A DNA stretch of 64,000 bases. It comes from Hyphomonas sp. (GTDB lineage: Bacteria; Pseudomonadota; Alphaproteobacteria; Caulobacterales; Hyphomonadaceae). Below, piece after piece: positions 45,799-54,086 of the stretch. The stretch lies in contig NZ_PNMA01000019.1 of assembly GCF_013823385.1 (NCBI RefSeq), forward strand, positions 1 to 64,000, given 5' to 3'. The notes under the pieces are model-generated. The model did not search any database and was not told the DNA's origin. It saw only the letters and a list, made by a program, of their open reading frames with translations. A program made the translations under genes and the position numbers. Numbering within the stretch: position 1 is the first letter of the stretch; each line of letters begins with the position of its first letter.

Positions 45799-46364
45799 CA
45801 GCCCTTTTCCTTCCCGCGCTTGATCGAGAGCACGCCCGTGCGGCTCACTTCAACCAGGCCGAGCGGGCGCATCAGGTCCACAAACTGGGTCAGCTTGTCG
45901 GACGCGCCGGTCACCTCGAAGATGAAGCTCTCATTCGTCGTGTCGATCACATGGGCGCGGAAAATCTCGCCGATGCGCAGCGCTTCGACGCGCTTCTCGC
46001 CGGTGCCCGCCACTTTCACCAGCGCCAGCTCCCGCTCGATACCGCGCTTGGAATTGGTGATGTCGATAACCTCCGCCACCGGAACAAGCCGCAAGAGCTG
46101 CGCTTCGATCTGTTCCAGAATGTGGGCGGTGCCCTGGGTGACGATGGTAATGCGCGAGCGGTGCTGGCTGGCGTCCACCTCGGCCACGGTGAGGGAGTCG
46201 ATATTGTAGCCCCGCCCCGAGAACAGGCCCACAACGCGCGCCAGCACGCCGGGCTCGTTATCGACGATCACCGCCAGCGTGCGGCGTTCGACTTCCTCAT
46301 CCTCATGCGAGAGGAAATAGGCAGATTTCGGCGCAGGGCCGGGCGGAATGGTGCCATCGCTCAT
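45798..46364 (-). CDS. ilvN: Acetolactate synthase small (regulatory) subunit
   Basis: This 188-residue regulatory subunit has an N-terminal ACT domain (VIVDNEPGVLARVVGLFSGRGYNIDSL) that binds valine and the C-terminal ALS_ss_C domain. It activates and confers feedback inhibition on the catalytic subunit encoded at 47094-48890. It is separated from that gene by a membrane protein gene with which it overlaps by ATGA. Confidence 0.95.
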   Translation of the reverse strand: MSDGTIPPGPAPKSAYFLSHEDEEVERRTLAVIVDNEPGVLARVVGLFSGRGYNIDSLTVAEVDASQHRSRITIVTQGTAHILEQIEAQLLRLVPVAEVIDITNSKRGIERELALVKVAGTGEKRVEALRIGEIFRAHVIDTTNESFIFEVTGASDKLTQFVDLMRPLGLVEVSRTGVLSIKRGKEKG

Positions 46365-47059
46365 TGGGGGCGCTCCGGTGTTGTGTTGCTGGCAAAGCCG
46401 CGATCAAGAACCACATTCGGCCGCCGGGTCAGCAGCTTGCCGCGGAGGGCGCCGGTCTGCTCCCTGGCCTTGGCGCGGTTTTCCTTTGACCGGTCATCAT
46501 AACGCTCGACGATTTCGTCAAGGCGGCGCGGATCAAGATGTGCCTGCAGTTCGGAAACCAGCAGGCGGCGGCATTCGTCGATGAAGTCCCCGCACTCTTC
46601 CGAGGGCGGGCCATTCTCGCGCGTGGTCGCTTCCACCTCGCGATAGGCGAACATCAGGGCGTCAAGGATCGGCGGGCGCGACCCGCGATAGGCGCCTTCC
46701 TTCTCGACCCCCTTTCCGTCCGGATCGAGGTTCGGGAAGAACATCCGTCCCCGGTCCACCAGGGTGGACAAGAGGATCAGCATGTTGGTCTTGGCGGCCA
46801 GGAAGGCGGCTTCATTGGCGTGCATGTGGCGGGTGCGCACAAAGGCGGCGCAGCGCGCCATCGTGTCGATGGCCGTGGCGCCCCAGTCGAGGCTTGCCGC
46901 ATCGATGCTCTGGCGCAGGCGCTCTGTGGCGAGCCTGCGCTGCTTGCGCGTCTCACCCCGGGCGATCACCGCGCTGATGACCGCCACAATGGCAGAGAGA
47001 ATGCCGATGAGGATCTCGGCATTCCCTTTGAGCCATTCAAAGATGCTTGCAGCGTCCAT
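46361..47059 (-). CDS. Hypothetical single-pass membrane protein inside the ilv operon
   Basis: This 232-residue protein has an N-terminal hydrophobic segment (ILIGILSAIVAVISAVIA, residues 16-33) followed by a cytoplasmic, mainly helical domain rich in charged residues. I recognise no family. It lies between ilvB and ilvN, is 34 bases downstream of ilvB, and overlaps ilvN by 4 bases, which argues for cotranscription and coupled translation. A direct role in branched-chain synthesis is speculative. Confidence 0.72.
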   Translation of the reverse strand: MDAASIFEWLKGNAEILIGILSAIVAVISAVIARGETRKQRRLATERLRQSIDAASLDWGATAIDTMARCAAFVRTRHMHANEAAFLAAKTNMLILLSTLVDRGRMFFPNLDPDGKGVEKEGAYRGSRPPILDALMFAYREVEATTRENGPPSEECGDFIDECRRLLVSELQAHLDPRRLDEIVERYDDRSKENRAKAREQTGALRGKLLTRRPNVVLDRGFASNTTPERPQ

Positions 47060-47093
47060 GACGATAATCCGCGCGTGGGCCTGTTTCCCGGTA

Positions 47094-48890
47094 TCAGACC
47101 AGCCTGCGGCCAGCCTCTCCGATCTCGTTACCCGTTATTTCACCGAGAATCATCTGGTTGTGCGCTGATCCCGAAGGAATCATCGGCAGGCAGTTCTCCG
47201 CCCGCTCCACCCGGCAGTCGAACAGAACCGGGCCGGGATGGGTCACCATCTCCAGGATCTTCGCGTCCAGCTCTGCCGGATCGTCACAGCGGATGCCATG
47301 GGCGCCCAGCGCGTCGGCCAGTTTCACGAAGTCCGGCAGGCTTTCCGAATAGGAATGGGAATAGCGCTCGCCATGCAGCAATTCCTGCCACTGGCGCACC
47401 ATGCCCATCCATTCATTGTTGAGGATGAACACCTTCACCGGCAGCTTGTGCTGAACGGCCGTGGAAAGCTCCTGCATCATCATCTGGATCGAGGCTTCCC
47501 CGGCAATGTCGATGACGAGGGCATCTGGATAGGCTGCCTGCACGCCAACGGCGGCGGGAAGGCCATAGCCCATCGTGCCAAGCCCGCCGGAGGTCATCCA
47601 GCGATTGGGTTCCTCGAAATGATAGAACTGCGCCGCCCACATCTGATGCTGGCCCACTTCGGTGGTGATGTAGGTGTTGCGGTCCTTGGTCAGCTCATAA
47701 AGGCGCTCGACCGCATATTGCGGTTTGATCACCTCGCGGGAACCGGCATAGGCAAAGCAGCGGCGGGCGCGCCAGGCATCAATCTGTTCCTTCCAGGCCG
47801 AAAGGTCGGGCATCTTTGCCTTGCGGGCTTTCAGCTCCTTCAGGATCGCTTCCAGCGCCTCGGCGCAATCGGCCAGCACCGGCACATCCACCCGCACGAT
47901 CTTGTTGATCGAGGAAGCATCGATATCGATGTGAACCTTCCTGGACTTCGGCGAGAACGCATCCACCCGGCCGGTCACCCGGTCATCAAATCGCGCGCCA
48001 ACGCAGATCATCAGGTCGCAGTCATGCATGGCGTTATTGGCCTCGAAGCTGCCATGCATGCCCACCATGCCCAGCCAGTCAGGATGTGAGGCGGGGAAAG
48101 CGCCGAGGCCCATCAGGGTCGAGGTCACTGGAATGCCGGTCACCGCCTGCAGCTCCCGCAGCAGCTTGGCCGCGCGCGGGCCGGAATTGATCACCCCGCC
48201 GCCGGTATAGAAAACAGGCCGCCAGGCCTTGGTCATCAGGTCCACAACCGCCTTGATCGCTTCGGGCGCAGGCTGGGTCTGGGGCACATAGGTCGGCTTC
48301 AGGATGCCGGCCTTGCCCACATAGGGCCCGGTCGCAAACTGGATGTCCTTGGGAATATCGATCACCACCGGGCCGGGCCGGCCCGTCGTGGCGATATAGA
48401 AGGCCTCATGGATCGTCCGCGCCAGCTGGTTCACGTCGGTGACAAGGTAATTGTGCTTGGCGCAGGTGCGGGTGATGCCGGTGGTGTCGCATTCCTGAAA
48501 GGCATCTGTGCCGATCAGGTGCGTGGGCACCTGTCCGGTGATCACGACCATGGGGATCGAATCCATCATCGCATCGGTGATCGGGGTCACCATATTCGTC
48601 GCGCCGGGGCCGGAGGTGACCAGCGCCACCCCGCATTTGCCGGTCGAGCGGGCATAGCCCTCGGCGGCATGGCCTGCGCCCTGTTCATGGCGCACCAGAA
48701 TGTGGCGGATGGCATCCTGGCCATAAAGCGCATCATAAATCGGCAGCACCGCGCCGCCCGGATAGCCGAACATTACCGATACGCCCTGCTCCCGAAGGGC
48801 CTCCACGACGATCTGCGCGCCGGTCATCATGCGCGGGGTGGAGGTCTCTGCCGCATCAGCGGCGGGCTTGGCCTTCGTCTTGGTGGTCAT
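47094..48890 (-). CDS. ilvB: Acetolactate synthase large (catalytic) subunit
   Basis: This thiamin diphosphate- and FAD-dependent enzyme makes acetolactate from pyruvate. The 598-residue protein shows the N-terminal YPGGAVLPIYDAL and HEQGAGHAAEGYAR blocks with the catalytic Glu, the central FAD region, and the C-terminal GDGx-like motif in DIAGEASIQMMMQEL followed by ILNNEWMGMV. The ATG at 48890 is preferred: an upstream TTG lies within the terminator hairpin and lacks a binding site. A leader peptide and terminator precede the gene. Confidence 0.96.
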   Translation of the reverse strand: MTTKTKAKPAADAAETSTPRMMTGAQIVVEALREQGVSVMFGYPGGAVLPIYDALYGQDAIRHILVRHEQGAGHAAEGYARSTGKCGVALVTSGPGATNMVTPITDAMMDSIPMVVITGQVPTHLIGTDAFQECDTTGITRTCAKHNYLVTDVNQLARTIHEAFYIATTGRPGPVVIDIPKDIQFATGPYVGKAGILKPTYVPQTQPAPEAIKAVVDLMTKAWRPVFYTGGGVINSGPRAAKLLRELQAVTGIPVTSTLMGLGAFPASHPDWLGMVGMHGSFEANNAMHDCDLMICVGARFDDRVTGRVDAFSPKSRKVHIDIDASSINKIVRVDVPVLADCAEALEAILKELKARKAKMPDLSAWKEQIDAWRARRCFAYAGSREVIKPQYAVERLYELTKDRNTYITTEVGQHQMWAAQFYHFEEPNRWMTSGGLGTMGYGLPAAVGVQAAYPDALVIDIAGEASIQMMMQELSTAVQHKLPVKVFILNNEWMGMVRQWQELLHGERYSHSYSESLPDFVKLADALGAHGIRCDDPAELDAKILEMVTHPGPVLFDCRVERAENCLPMIPSGSAHNQMILGEITGNEIGEAGRRLV

Positions 48891-48945
48891 GGGCTTCAGC
48901 TTCCGGGAGGGGGTTTTCTGCGTAGGGTTAAATGAAGGGTCGTCC

Positions 48946-48978
48946 AAAAGAAAAAGGGCCTCCGGAGGAAGCCCTTTT
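48946..48978 (-). terminator. Attenuator terminator upstream of ilvB
   Basis: AAAAGGGC (48952-48959 on the plus strand) and GCCCTTTT (48971-48978) form a perfect stem with an 11-base loop, and on the minus strand it is followed by a T-rich run. This is a standard intrinsic terminator lying between a Val-Ile-Leu leader peptide and ilvB, as expected for transcription attenuation. It could also partly end the miaA transcript. Confidence 0.78.
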
Positions 48979-49013
48979 GTGCGCGCACCCGCAACTGCCT
49001 GGTCGAAGGGCAG

Positions 49014-49052
49014 CTACGGGCACTTAAGGATTACTACGTTTCTGACGCGCAC
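49014..49052 (-). CDS. Leader peptide of the ilvB operon, 12 residues
   Basis: A GTG at 49052, preceded eight bases earlier by GAGGA, opens MRVRNVVILKCP and stops at 49014. The Val-Val-Ile-Leu run is the hallmark of an ilv attenuator. The peptide ends 36 bases before the terminator stem at 48946-48978, and the sequence between can form an alternative stem (AGCTGCCC...GGCAG). Ribosome stalling when branched-chain tRNAs are scarce would then allow readthrough. Confidence 0.7.
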   Translation of the reverse strand: MRVRNVVILKCP

Positions 49053-49077
49053 TTTGCGTTTCCTCAATTCTGGTAGT

Positions 49078-50028
49078 TCAGGCATAATCTTCCGTGTGAG
49101 CCGTGTCAATCTCACGATATAGGGCAAAAATAACCCTCAACCGATCCCCGATTTCAGGCGAAGGGATGCGCGGCCAGAACGGAAACTGCCGCCCGATCCA
49201 GGTAAACTGCCTTTTGGCATAACGTCTTGTGTCCCGCTTGGCATTCTCGGCGGCTTCTTCGGCGCTGATCTCTCCCCGCACAAAGGCGGCCAGCCAGGGC
49301 ATGCCATGGGCCTTCATGGCGGGCAGTTCCGGATCAAGATCGCGGGCCACCAGCGCGCGGGCCTCAGCCATCGCGCCCTGCATCAGCATCCCCTCAAACC
49401 GCCGGTCGATCTTCTTGTAGAGCGCCGATCGCGGCGGGGTGAGGGCATAGCCCACCCATTCGCCATCCTTCAGCACCGGCGGCTGGCGTTCTGTCTGGAA
49501 ATCGCTGAGCGGCCGCCCGGTCGCCAGCCACACTTCATAGGCCCGCGCCAGGCGCTGCTTGTCGCCGGTGCCAAGGCGCTCTGCCAGGTCCGGATCATGC
49601 GGCGCAAGGCGCGCCCGCAGCCCGTCAGCGCCCTCAGTGTCGGAAATCTGCTTCACTTCGGCCCGGATGTCGTCAGGCACCGGCGGAATGTCGGAAAGCC
49701 CCTGCGTGAGGGCGAGAAGGTAGAGCCCCGTACCCCCCACGATCACCGCATGCTTGTTCTGCCGCTGCAATCTTTTCAGCACGCCGCGCGCCGCCTCCAG
49801 CCATTCGCCGGTCGAATAGCGCGCCGCCGCGTCGACATAGCCGAACAGATGATGCGGCACGCCGTCCATCTCTTCTTCGGTCGGACGGGCAGAAATTACC
49901 TGCAGGTCGCGGTAAACCTGCATGGAATCGGCATTGATTACCTCCCCGCCCAGCTTGCGGGCGACTTCTATTGCAAGGGCGGTTTTTCCGCTGGCCGTCG
50001 GGCCGTGTATCAGGATGGCAGGGTGCAT
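49078..50028 (-). CDS. miaA: tRNA dimethylallyltransferase
   Basis: MiaA adds a dimethylallyl group to A37 of tRNAs reading codons that start with U. The 316-residue protein has the P-loop GPTASGKT at 9-16, NADSMQVYRDL, and the VGGTGLYL motif, with the C-terminal IPP transferase domain. The ATG at 50028 is chosen over a TTG nine bases upstream. It is divergent from serB, a neighbourhood conserved in Caulobacter-type genomes. Confidence 0.96.
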   Translation of the reverse strand: MHPAILIHGPTASGKTALAIEVARKLGGEVINADSMQVYRDLQVISARPTEEEMDGVPHHLFGYVDAAARYSTGEWLEAARGVLKRLQRQNKHAVIVGGTGLYLLALTQGLSDIPPVPDDIRAEVKQISDTEGADGLRARLAPHDPDLAERLGTGDKQRLARAYEVWLATGRPLSDFQTERQPPVLKDGEWVGYALTPPRSALYKKIDRRFEGMLMQGAMAEARALVARDLDPELPAMKAHGMPWLAAFVRGEISAEEAAENAKRDTRRYAKRQFTWIGRQFPFWPRIPSPEIGDRLRVIFALYREIDTAHTEDYA

Positions 50029-50102
50029 CTGGTACAACTAAGGACTTGCGGGCCTTGAGGAAAGCCACCTAGAGACGGCGAGTTTTCAAGAGGGCCTCCG
50101 GC

Positions 50103-51008
50103 ATGAAGATGGATTGGGTTCTGGTGGCAGCCGCCGGCACGGCAGAAGCCCGGCTCCCGGCGCTGACAGCATCCGCCGTAAAGGCCGCTGGCGGCGCGGC
50201 GGGCGAATGGACCTCTCTGGCTGAAGGCGACCCCCTCCATGCCGGCTTCCTTCCCTTTGCGGCGAGCGGGGAAGGGGCTGCAGAGCTGCGCCGCAGAATC
50301 GAAGCGGCCGGCCCGGTTGATGCCGCCATCATGCCGGCGGCCCGGTTTGGCCGCAAACGCCTCCTCATCTCGGACATGGACTCCACCATAATCGGCCAGG
50401 AATGCATCGACGAGATCGCTGACGCCGTGGGCCTCAAGGCCAGGATCTCCGAAATCACCGAACGCGCCATGCGCGGCGAGCTGGATTTCGAAGCCGCCCT
50501 CACCGAGCGCGTCTCGATGCTGAAGGGCCTCCCCCTCGGCGCCCTCGCGCGCACGCTGGAGGAACGCATCACCCTCAATCCCGGCGCCCGCACCCTCATC
50601 GCCACCATGAAGGCCAACGGCGCCCGCACGCTGCTCGTCTCCGGCGGCTTCACCTATTTCACCTCGCGCGTCGCCGAGCTTGCCGGTTTTGAAAGCCATC
50701 AGGGCAACACGCTGATCGATGACGGCGCCGCCCTCACCGGCGAAGTCGGCCGCCCCATCCTCGGCCGCGAAGCCAAGCGCGCGGCCCTGATCGAGGCCGC
50801 CGCCGCCCTCGGCGCCACGCCCGAAGAGACCATCGCCATGGGGGACGGGGCCAATGATCTGGATATGATCCGCGCTTCCGGCCTCGGTGTCGCCTATAAG
50901 GCAAAGCCCGTGGTCGCGGCTGAAGCCACCGGCGCCATCCGCCATACGGACTTGACGGCAGCCCTCTTCTTCCAAGGATACAAGGCGTCCGAATTTGTCC
51001 GGGAATGA
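50103..51008 (+). CDS. serB: Phosphoserine phosphatase
   Basis: SerB carries out the last step of serine synthesis. The 301-residue HAD enzyme has DMDSTII (nucleophile Asp91), SGGFTYF, and GDGANDLDMI. The N-terminal part (1-85) is a divergent ACT-like region. A RASGLGVAYKAKP tail is conserved. The nudix gene follows after 6 bases, suggesting a shared transcript. Confidence 0.95.
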   Translation: MKMDWVLVAAAGTAEARLPALTASAVKAAGGAAGEWTSLAEGDPLHAGFLPFAASGEGAAELRRRIEAAGPVDAAIMPAARFGRKRLLISDMDSTIIGQECIDEIADAVGLKARISEITERAMRGELDFEAALTERVSMLKGLPLGALARTLEERITLNPGARTLIATMKANGARTLLVSGGFTYFTSRVAELAGFESHQGNTLIDDGAALTGEVGRPILGREAKRAALIEAAAALGATPEETIAMGDGANDLDMIRASGLGVAYKAKPVVAAEATGAIRHTDLTAALFFQGYKASEFVRE

Positions 51009-51014
51009 CCGGAA

Positions 51015-51485
51015 ATGTCCAAGATCCGTACCCGCCTTTTCCAGTCCTGGTTCCGCCTCAGCCGCCCGATGACGCTCGGTGTGCGCGCGGCAGTGGAGAA
51101 TGAGGCCGGTCATGTTTTCCTGGTGCGCCACACTTACATGAGCGGCTGGTTCATGCCCGGTGGCGGCATAGAGAGGGGCGAACCTGCGCTCGACGCGCTC
51201 CACCGGGAACTGGTCGAGGAAGCCGGCGTCAAGCTCGTGACGGAGCCCCGCCTCGTCAGCGTCTACTCAAACCACCACAACTTCCCGAACGACCATGTCC
51301 TGCTCTACCGCGTGCCCTGGGGCAGCTGGGAGCCGGTCAAGGCCACCTCACGCGGCGAAATCGCCGAGACAGCCTGGGTCAACCCGGCTGCGCCCCCAGA
51401 CGGGATCACACGCGGCACGCGCCTGCGGCTGGAAGAACTCTATGGCGGCCTGCCGGTCTCGCCCTATTGGGCGCCCCGCACCTGA
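51015..51485 (+). CDS. Nudix hydrolase
   Basis: This 156-residue protein has the Nudix box GGIERGEPALDALHRELVEEAG (about 50-71), fitting GX5EX7REUXEEXGU exactly. The fold hydrolyses nucleoside diphosphates linked to other moieties; the target is not determined. Its last 22 bases overlap the converging L,D-transpeptidase-fold gene. Confidence 0.88.
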   Translation: MSKIRTRLFQSWFRLSRPMTLGVRAAVENEAGHVFLVRHTYMSGWFMPGGGIERGEPALDALHRELVEEAGVKLVTEPRLVSVYSNHHNFPNDHVLLYRVPWGSWEPVKATSRGEIAETAWVNPAAPPDGITRGTRLRLEELYGGLPVSPYWAPRT

Positions 51486-52237
51486 TAGGCGCCGCCGCGA
51501 ACGCTGATGGCGGGCACCTTGCCGCTCGCCGCGAAACTGTCCCAGGCCGGCTTCAGGCTCTGCCAGAAGGCGGCATGCGCGCTGGCTGACTGCGCCGCCA
51601 TGTTCGCCTCCGTCATCGGGAAGGGGAAGATGTGAACCTTTACGCCAGACTGCCCGCCCTCAAACGCGGCCTGCATCAGCGTCCAGATTTCCTCGATCAC
51701 CGGATCGGTCATCGCAAAGCAGCCCACCGACACACATGATCCGTGTACCATCAGGAAACTGCCTGTGCGGCCATTGGCCCGGTCAAAGGCATTGGGATAG
51801 CCGAGGTTGAAGGAGAGGTGAAAGCTGGAAGCCGGGTTCATCTGGCCGGGCTTCACCGTATAGAACCCCTCCGGCGCCTGCAGATCGCCCTCGCGCATCT
51901 TCGGGCCCAGCCCGCCGGACATCGCGCAGACCGGCCAGGTCCGGTAGGGCTGAAACCGTCCGTCCGCGTCCTGAACATAGGCAGTCAGCGCCGCCGGTTC
52001 CTTGGTGATCTGCAGGAAAACCGGGCTGCCAAGTGTCAGCCCCCTTTCCGCCAGGGCCGCTTTCACGCCGCTGGCCTGCGCCGCATAGGCCGCGTTTGAG
52101 CGCGCCGTCTGCGGCACCGTTCCGGCATGGGCAAACGCAAACAGCGCCGGCAGGCACAGGAAGGTCAGCATCGCGAAAAGGATCGCAATGATGTTGGGTT
52201 GCGGGCGGCGGCGATGGGTTGAGCGGCGCTGGGTCAT
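51464..52237 (-). CDS. L,D-transpeptidase-fold (YkuD) membrane-anchored protein
   Basis: This 257-residue protein has an N-terminal basic stretch and a membrane or signal segment (about 15-38), followed by a YkuD-like catalytic domain. VHGSCVSVGCFAMTD holds His165 and the catalytic Cys173. YafK-type proteins of this family act as amidases or L,D-transpeptidases on the peptidoglycan peptides or on Braun-type lipoprotein links. The ATG at 52237 is chosen over an upstream one because it begins the basic N-terminus. It converges on the Nudix gene. Confidence 0.85.
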   Translation of the reverse strand: MTQRRSTHRRRPQPNIIAILFAMLTFLCLPALFAFAHAGTVPQTARSNAAYAAQASGVKAALAERGLTLGSPVFLQITKEPAALTAYVQDADGRFQPYRTWPVCAMSGGLGPKMREGDLQAPEGFYTVKPGQMNPASSFHLSFNLGYPNAFDRANGRTGSFLMVHGSCVSVGCFAMTDPVIEEIWTLMQAAFEGGQSGVKVHIFPFPMTEANMAAQSASAHAAFWQSLKPAWDSFAASGKVPAISVRGGAYQVRGAQ

Positions 52238-52342
52238 GGCTCGCCCAGCTTCACCCCAAATGTGGCTGAAGCCGGGCATAATCTGGGAAAGTCCGGCTTA
52301 AATATCCGTCATCCGTCGACGGTCATTTCTGCTGGCGTCACA

Positions 52343-53128
52343 TCAGATTGCCGAACGGCTTCTCTGTTCCGGGACTGCCCCAGGGGGCTGCAGCGGCGCG
52401 AGGGACGCCAGGGAGGGGCCTGCCAGAAAATACCCCTGCATCAGCTCCACGCCCATATCCCGGAGAACTTCCATTTCCCCGAGGGTTTCCACGCCTTCGC
52501 AAATGACCTCAATGCCCAGGTCGCGCAGCATCCTGAGGGTCGGGGCAAGTATGGTCCGTTTGACGCGGTCTGTATCGATGCTGCGGATCAGGTCCATGTC
52601 GATTTTCACGATGTCGGGCTGAAACTTCGACAGGAGGCCAAGCCCGGCATAGCCCGCCCCGAAATCATCAATCGCCGTCAGGAACCCCATTGAGCGATAG
52701 GTCCGCAGAATGTTGAGAAGGTGGCCCGTGTCGAGTTTCTCGGCCTCCGTGAACTCGAACATGATCTTCTGGAGCGGAAACCCATACTGCATGGCGGTGG
52801 TCAGCGTCATGCGGATGCAGGCGCGCGGCTCGTAAATGGCATTGGGAAGAAAGTTGATCGACAGCAGGCTGCCCGCCTCGGCGATCTTCAGGCCAGCGGC
52901 CAGTTCGATAGCCTTCACCCGGCAGGTCTGATCGAAGGCGTAGCGGTTTTCATCCGAAACGGTTTTCAGGACATCTCCTGCCGATTGCCCCTCTGTTCCG
53001 CGCACCAGGGCTTCCTGCGCGAACACGGTTCCGTCGGCTATGCGGATGATCGGCTGGAATGCCATCGTGATCGGCATTTCAAAGCCAGCGCCATCCCGGC
53101 ATCCCCTGCACTTTACCTGCTCGTTCAC
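52343..53128 (-). CDS. EAL-domain c-di-GMP phosphodiesterase
   Basis: This 261-residue protein is essentially one EAL domain. The catalytic signature is complete: EAL (39-41), Asn92 in INFLPN, Glu125 in EFTE, Asp-Asp at 154-155 in IDDFGAGYAG, Lys175 in KIDM, and Glu211 in EGVET. Activity on c-di-GMP is therefore expected. The N-terminus has a short CRGCRD pair of cysteines, and there is no GGDEF or membrane segment. A CtrA box lies 93 bases upstream of the start, linking it to the cell cycle. Confidence 0.9.
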   Translation of the reverse strand: MNEQVKCRGCRDGAGFEMPITMAFQPIIRIADGTVFAQEALVRGTEGQSAGDVLKTVSDENRYAFDQTCRVKAIELAAGLKIAEAGSLLSINFLPNAIYEPRACIRMTLTTAMQYGFPLQKIMFEFTEAEKLDTGHLLNILRTYRSMGFLTAIDDFGAGYAGLGLLSKFQPDIVKIDMDLIRSIDTDRVKRTILAPTLRMLRDLGIEVICEGVETLGEMEVLRDMGVELMQGYFLAGPSLASLAPLQPPGAVPEQRSRSAI

Positions 53129-53175
53129 CTTGCAACCCCGCTCCGAAGCCAGAGAGCTTGAATAAATGCAAAGGG

Positions 53176-53235
53176 TTAAGATCCCGGTGAACCCGGCTGC
53201 CCATCAACTAAGAGAGGGCGTTAATGTGCCGTTAA
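53176..53235. promoter_or_regulatory. CtrA box upstream of the EAL gene
   Basis: TTAA at 53221-53224, seven bases, then TTAA at 53232-53235 makes a perfect TTAA-N7-TTAA. Read on the minus strand it is TTAACGGCACATTAAC, the orientation favouring the EAL gene, whose start lies 93 bases away. A further TTAA half site is at 53176. The nearest plus-strand gene is 4 kb away. Confidence 0.68.
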
Positions 53236-53351
53236 GAATTGCGGCGTAATCTGGGCACATGTCGGGTTTACCCCTCCCGCCATATTGAATGACGACCCTG
53301 CAAATCGGCGGCCCGCACTCTCCCGCGCATAAGCCCGCCCATCGACGTCAG

Positions 53352-53381
53352 CGCCGGTCTGCTTCCCCAGGCCGGCGTTTT
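53352..53381 (+). terminator. Plus-oriented terminator-like hairpin of unknown transcript
   Basis: CGCCGG (53352-53357) and CCGGCG (53372-53377) pair around 14 bases and are followed by TTTT on the plus strand. No plus-strand gene precedes it; pgsA ends on the other strand just right of it, without a T tract in its own direction. It could close a small RNA or simply be the weak end of pgsA. Confidence 0.4.
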
Positions 53382-53386
53382 CGTGT

Positions 53387-54040
53387 TCAGCGCTCGCCGC
53401 TTTTGACCGCCTTCACATATTGCGCGCCGGTGAGCAGGGAGAGCCCGGCCGCCACCCAGAGGCCCAGCACCAGCGCCCCGGTTACCAGCGCGCTCCAGTG
53501 CAGCCCGCCGCCGCTGGCCGGTGTCTCGGGCAGCGGCCACAGCGCGAGGGGCAGCATCAGCCCGGTGATCGCCATCATCTCGGCCGCCGTCTTCCATTTC
53601 GCCAGCTTGGAAGGCGCGACGATCCCGGCCGCTTCCGGCCGCGTGCGCAGCCAGGTCATGAATATGTCCCGCGCGAGGATCAGCGCGGCGGGGATGTAGA
53701 TCAGCCAGGTCTTCAGCGCCAGGGCGAGCGCGATCAGGGCCGCCCCCACCAGCAGCTTGTCGGCGATCGGGTCGAGCCACACGCCAAACCGGCTTTCCGC
53801 CTTGAAGGCGCGTGCCGCCCAGCCATCCAGGAAATCCGTCAGCATCCCCGAAATGAAGGCCAGCAGGCCGAACTGGTGCCAGAGCTGCTGGAAGGTGGCA
53901 TAGCGCTGGCGCTCCAGCCCCGTCACGCCCGCATCGGCCAGCAGCGGCTCGATGCCGGACGCCTTGAAGGCAGCAAACAGAACCAGCGCCGCAAACACGC
54001 AGCGGGAAATCGTCAGGGCGTTGGGGATCCAGGCAAACAT
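53387..54040 (-). CDS. pgsA: CDP-diacylglycerol-glycerol-3-phosphate phosphatidyltransferase
   Basis: PgsA makes phosphatidylglycerophosphate for phosphatidylglycerol synthesis in the inner membrane. The 217-residue protein has several membrane helices and the full CDP-alcohol phosphotransferase motif DG-x2-AR-x8-G-x3-D-x3-D (DGWAARAFKAESRFGVWL followed by DPIAD). IPNALTISR at the N-terminus is typical. The start at 54040 is chosen for this. It lies 46 bases downstream of a TadG-like gene. Confidence 0.94.
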   Translation of the reverse strand: MFAWIPNALTISRCVFAALVLFAAFKASGIEPLLADAGVTGLERQRYATFQQLWHQFGLLAFISGMLTDFLDGWAARAFKAESRFGVWLDPIADKLLVGAALIALALALKTWLIYIPAALILARDIFMTWLRTRPEAAGIVAPSKLAKWKTAAEMMAITGLMLPLALWPLPETPASGGGLHWSALVTGALVLGLWVAAGLSLLTGAQYVKAVKSGER

Positions 54041-54086
54041 GCCGCTCCGTCTGCCAGCGGCAGGCAGCCCCGGCAATGGGCTCTGT

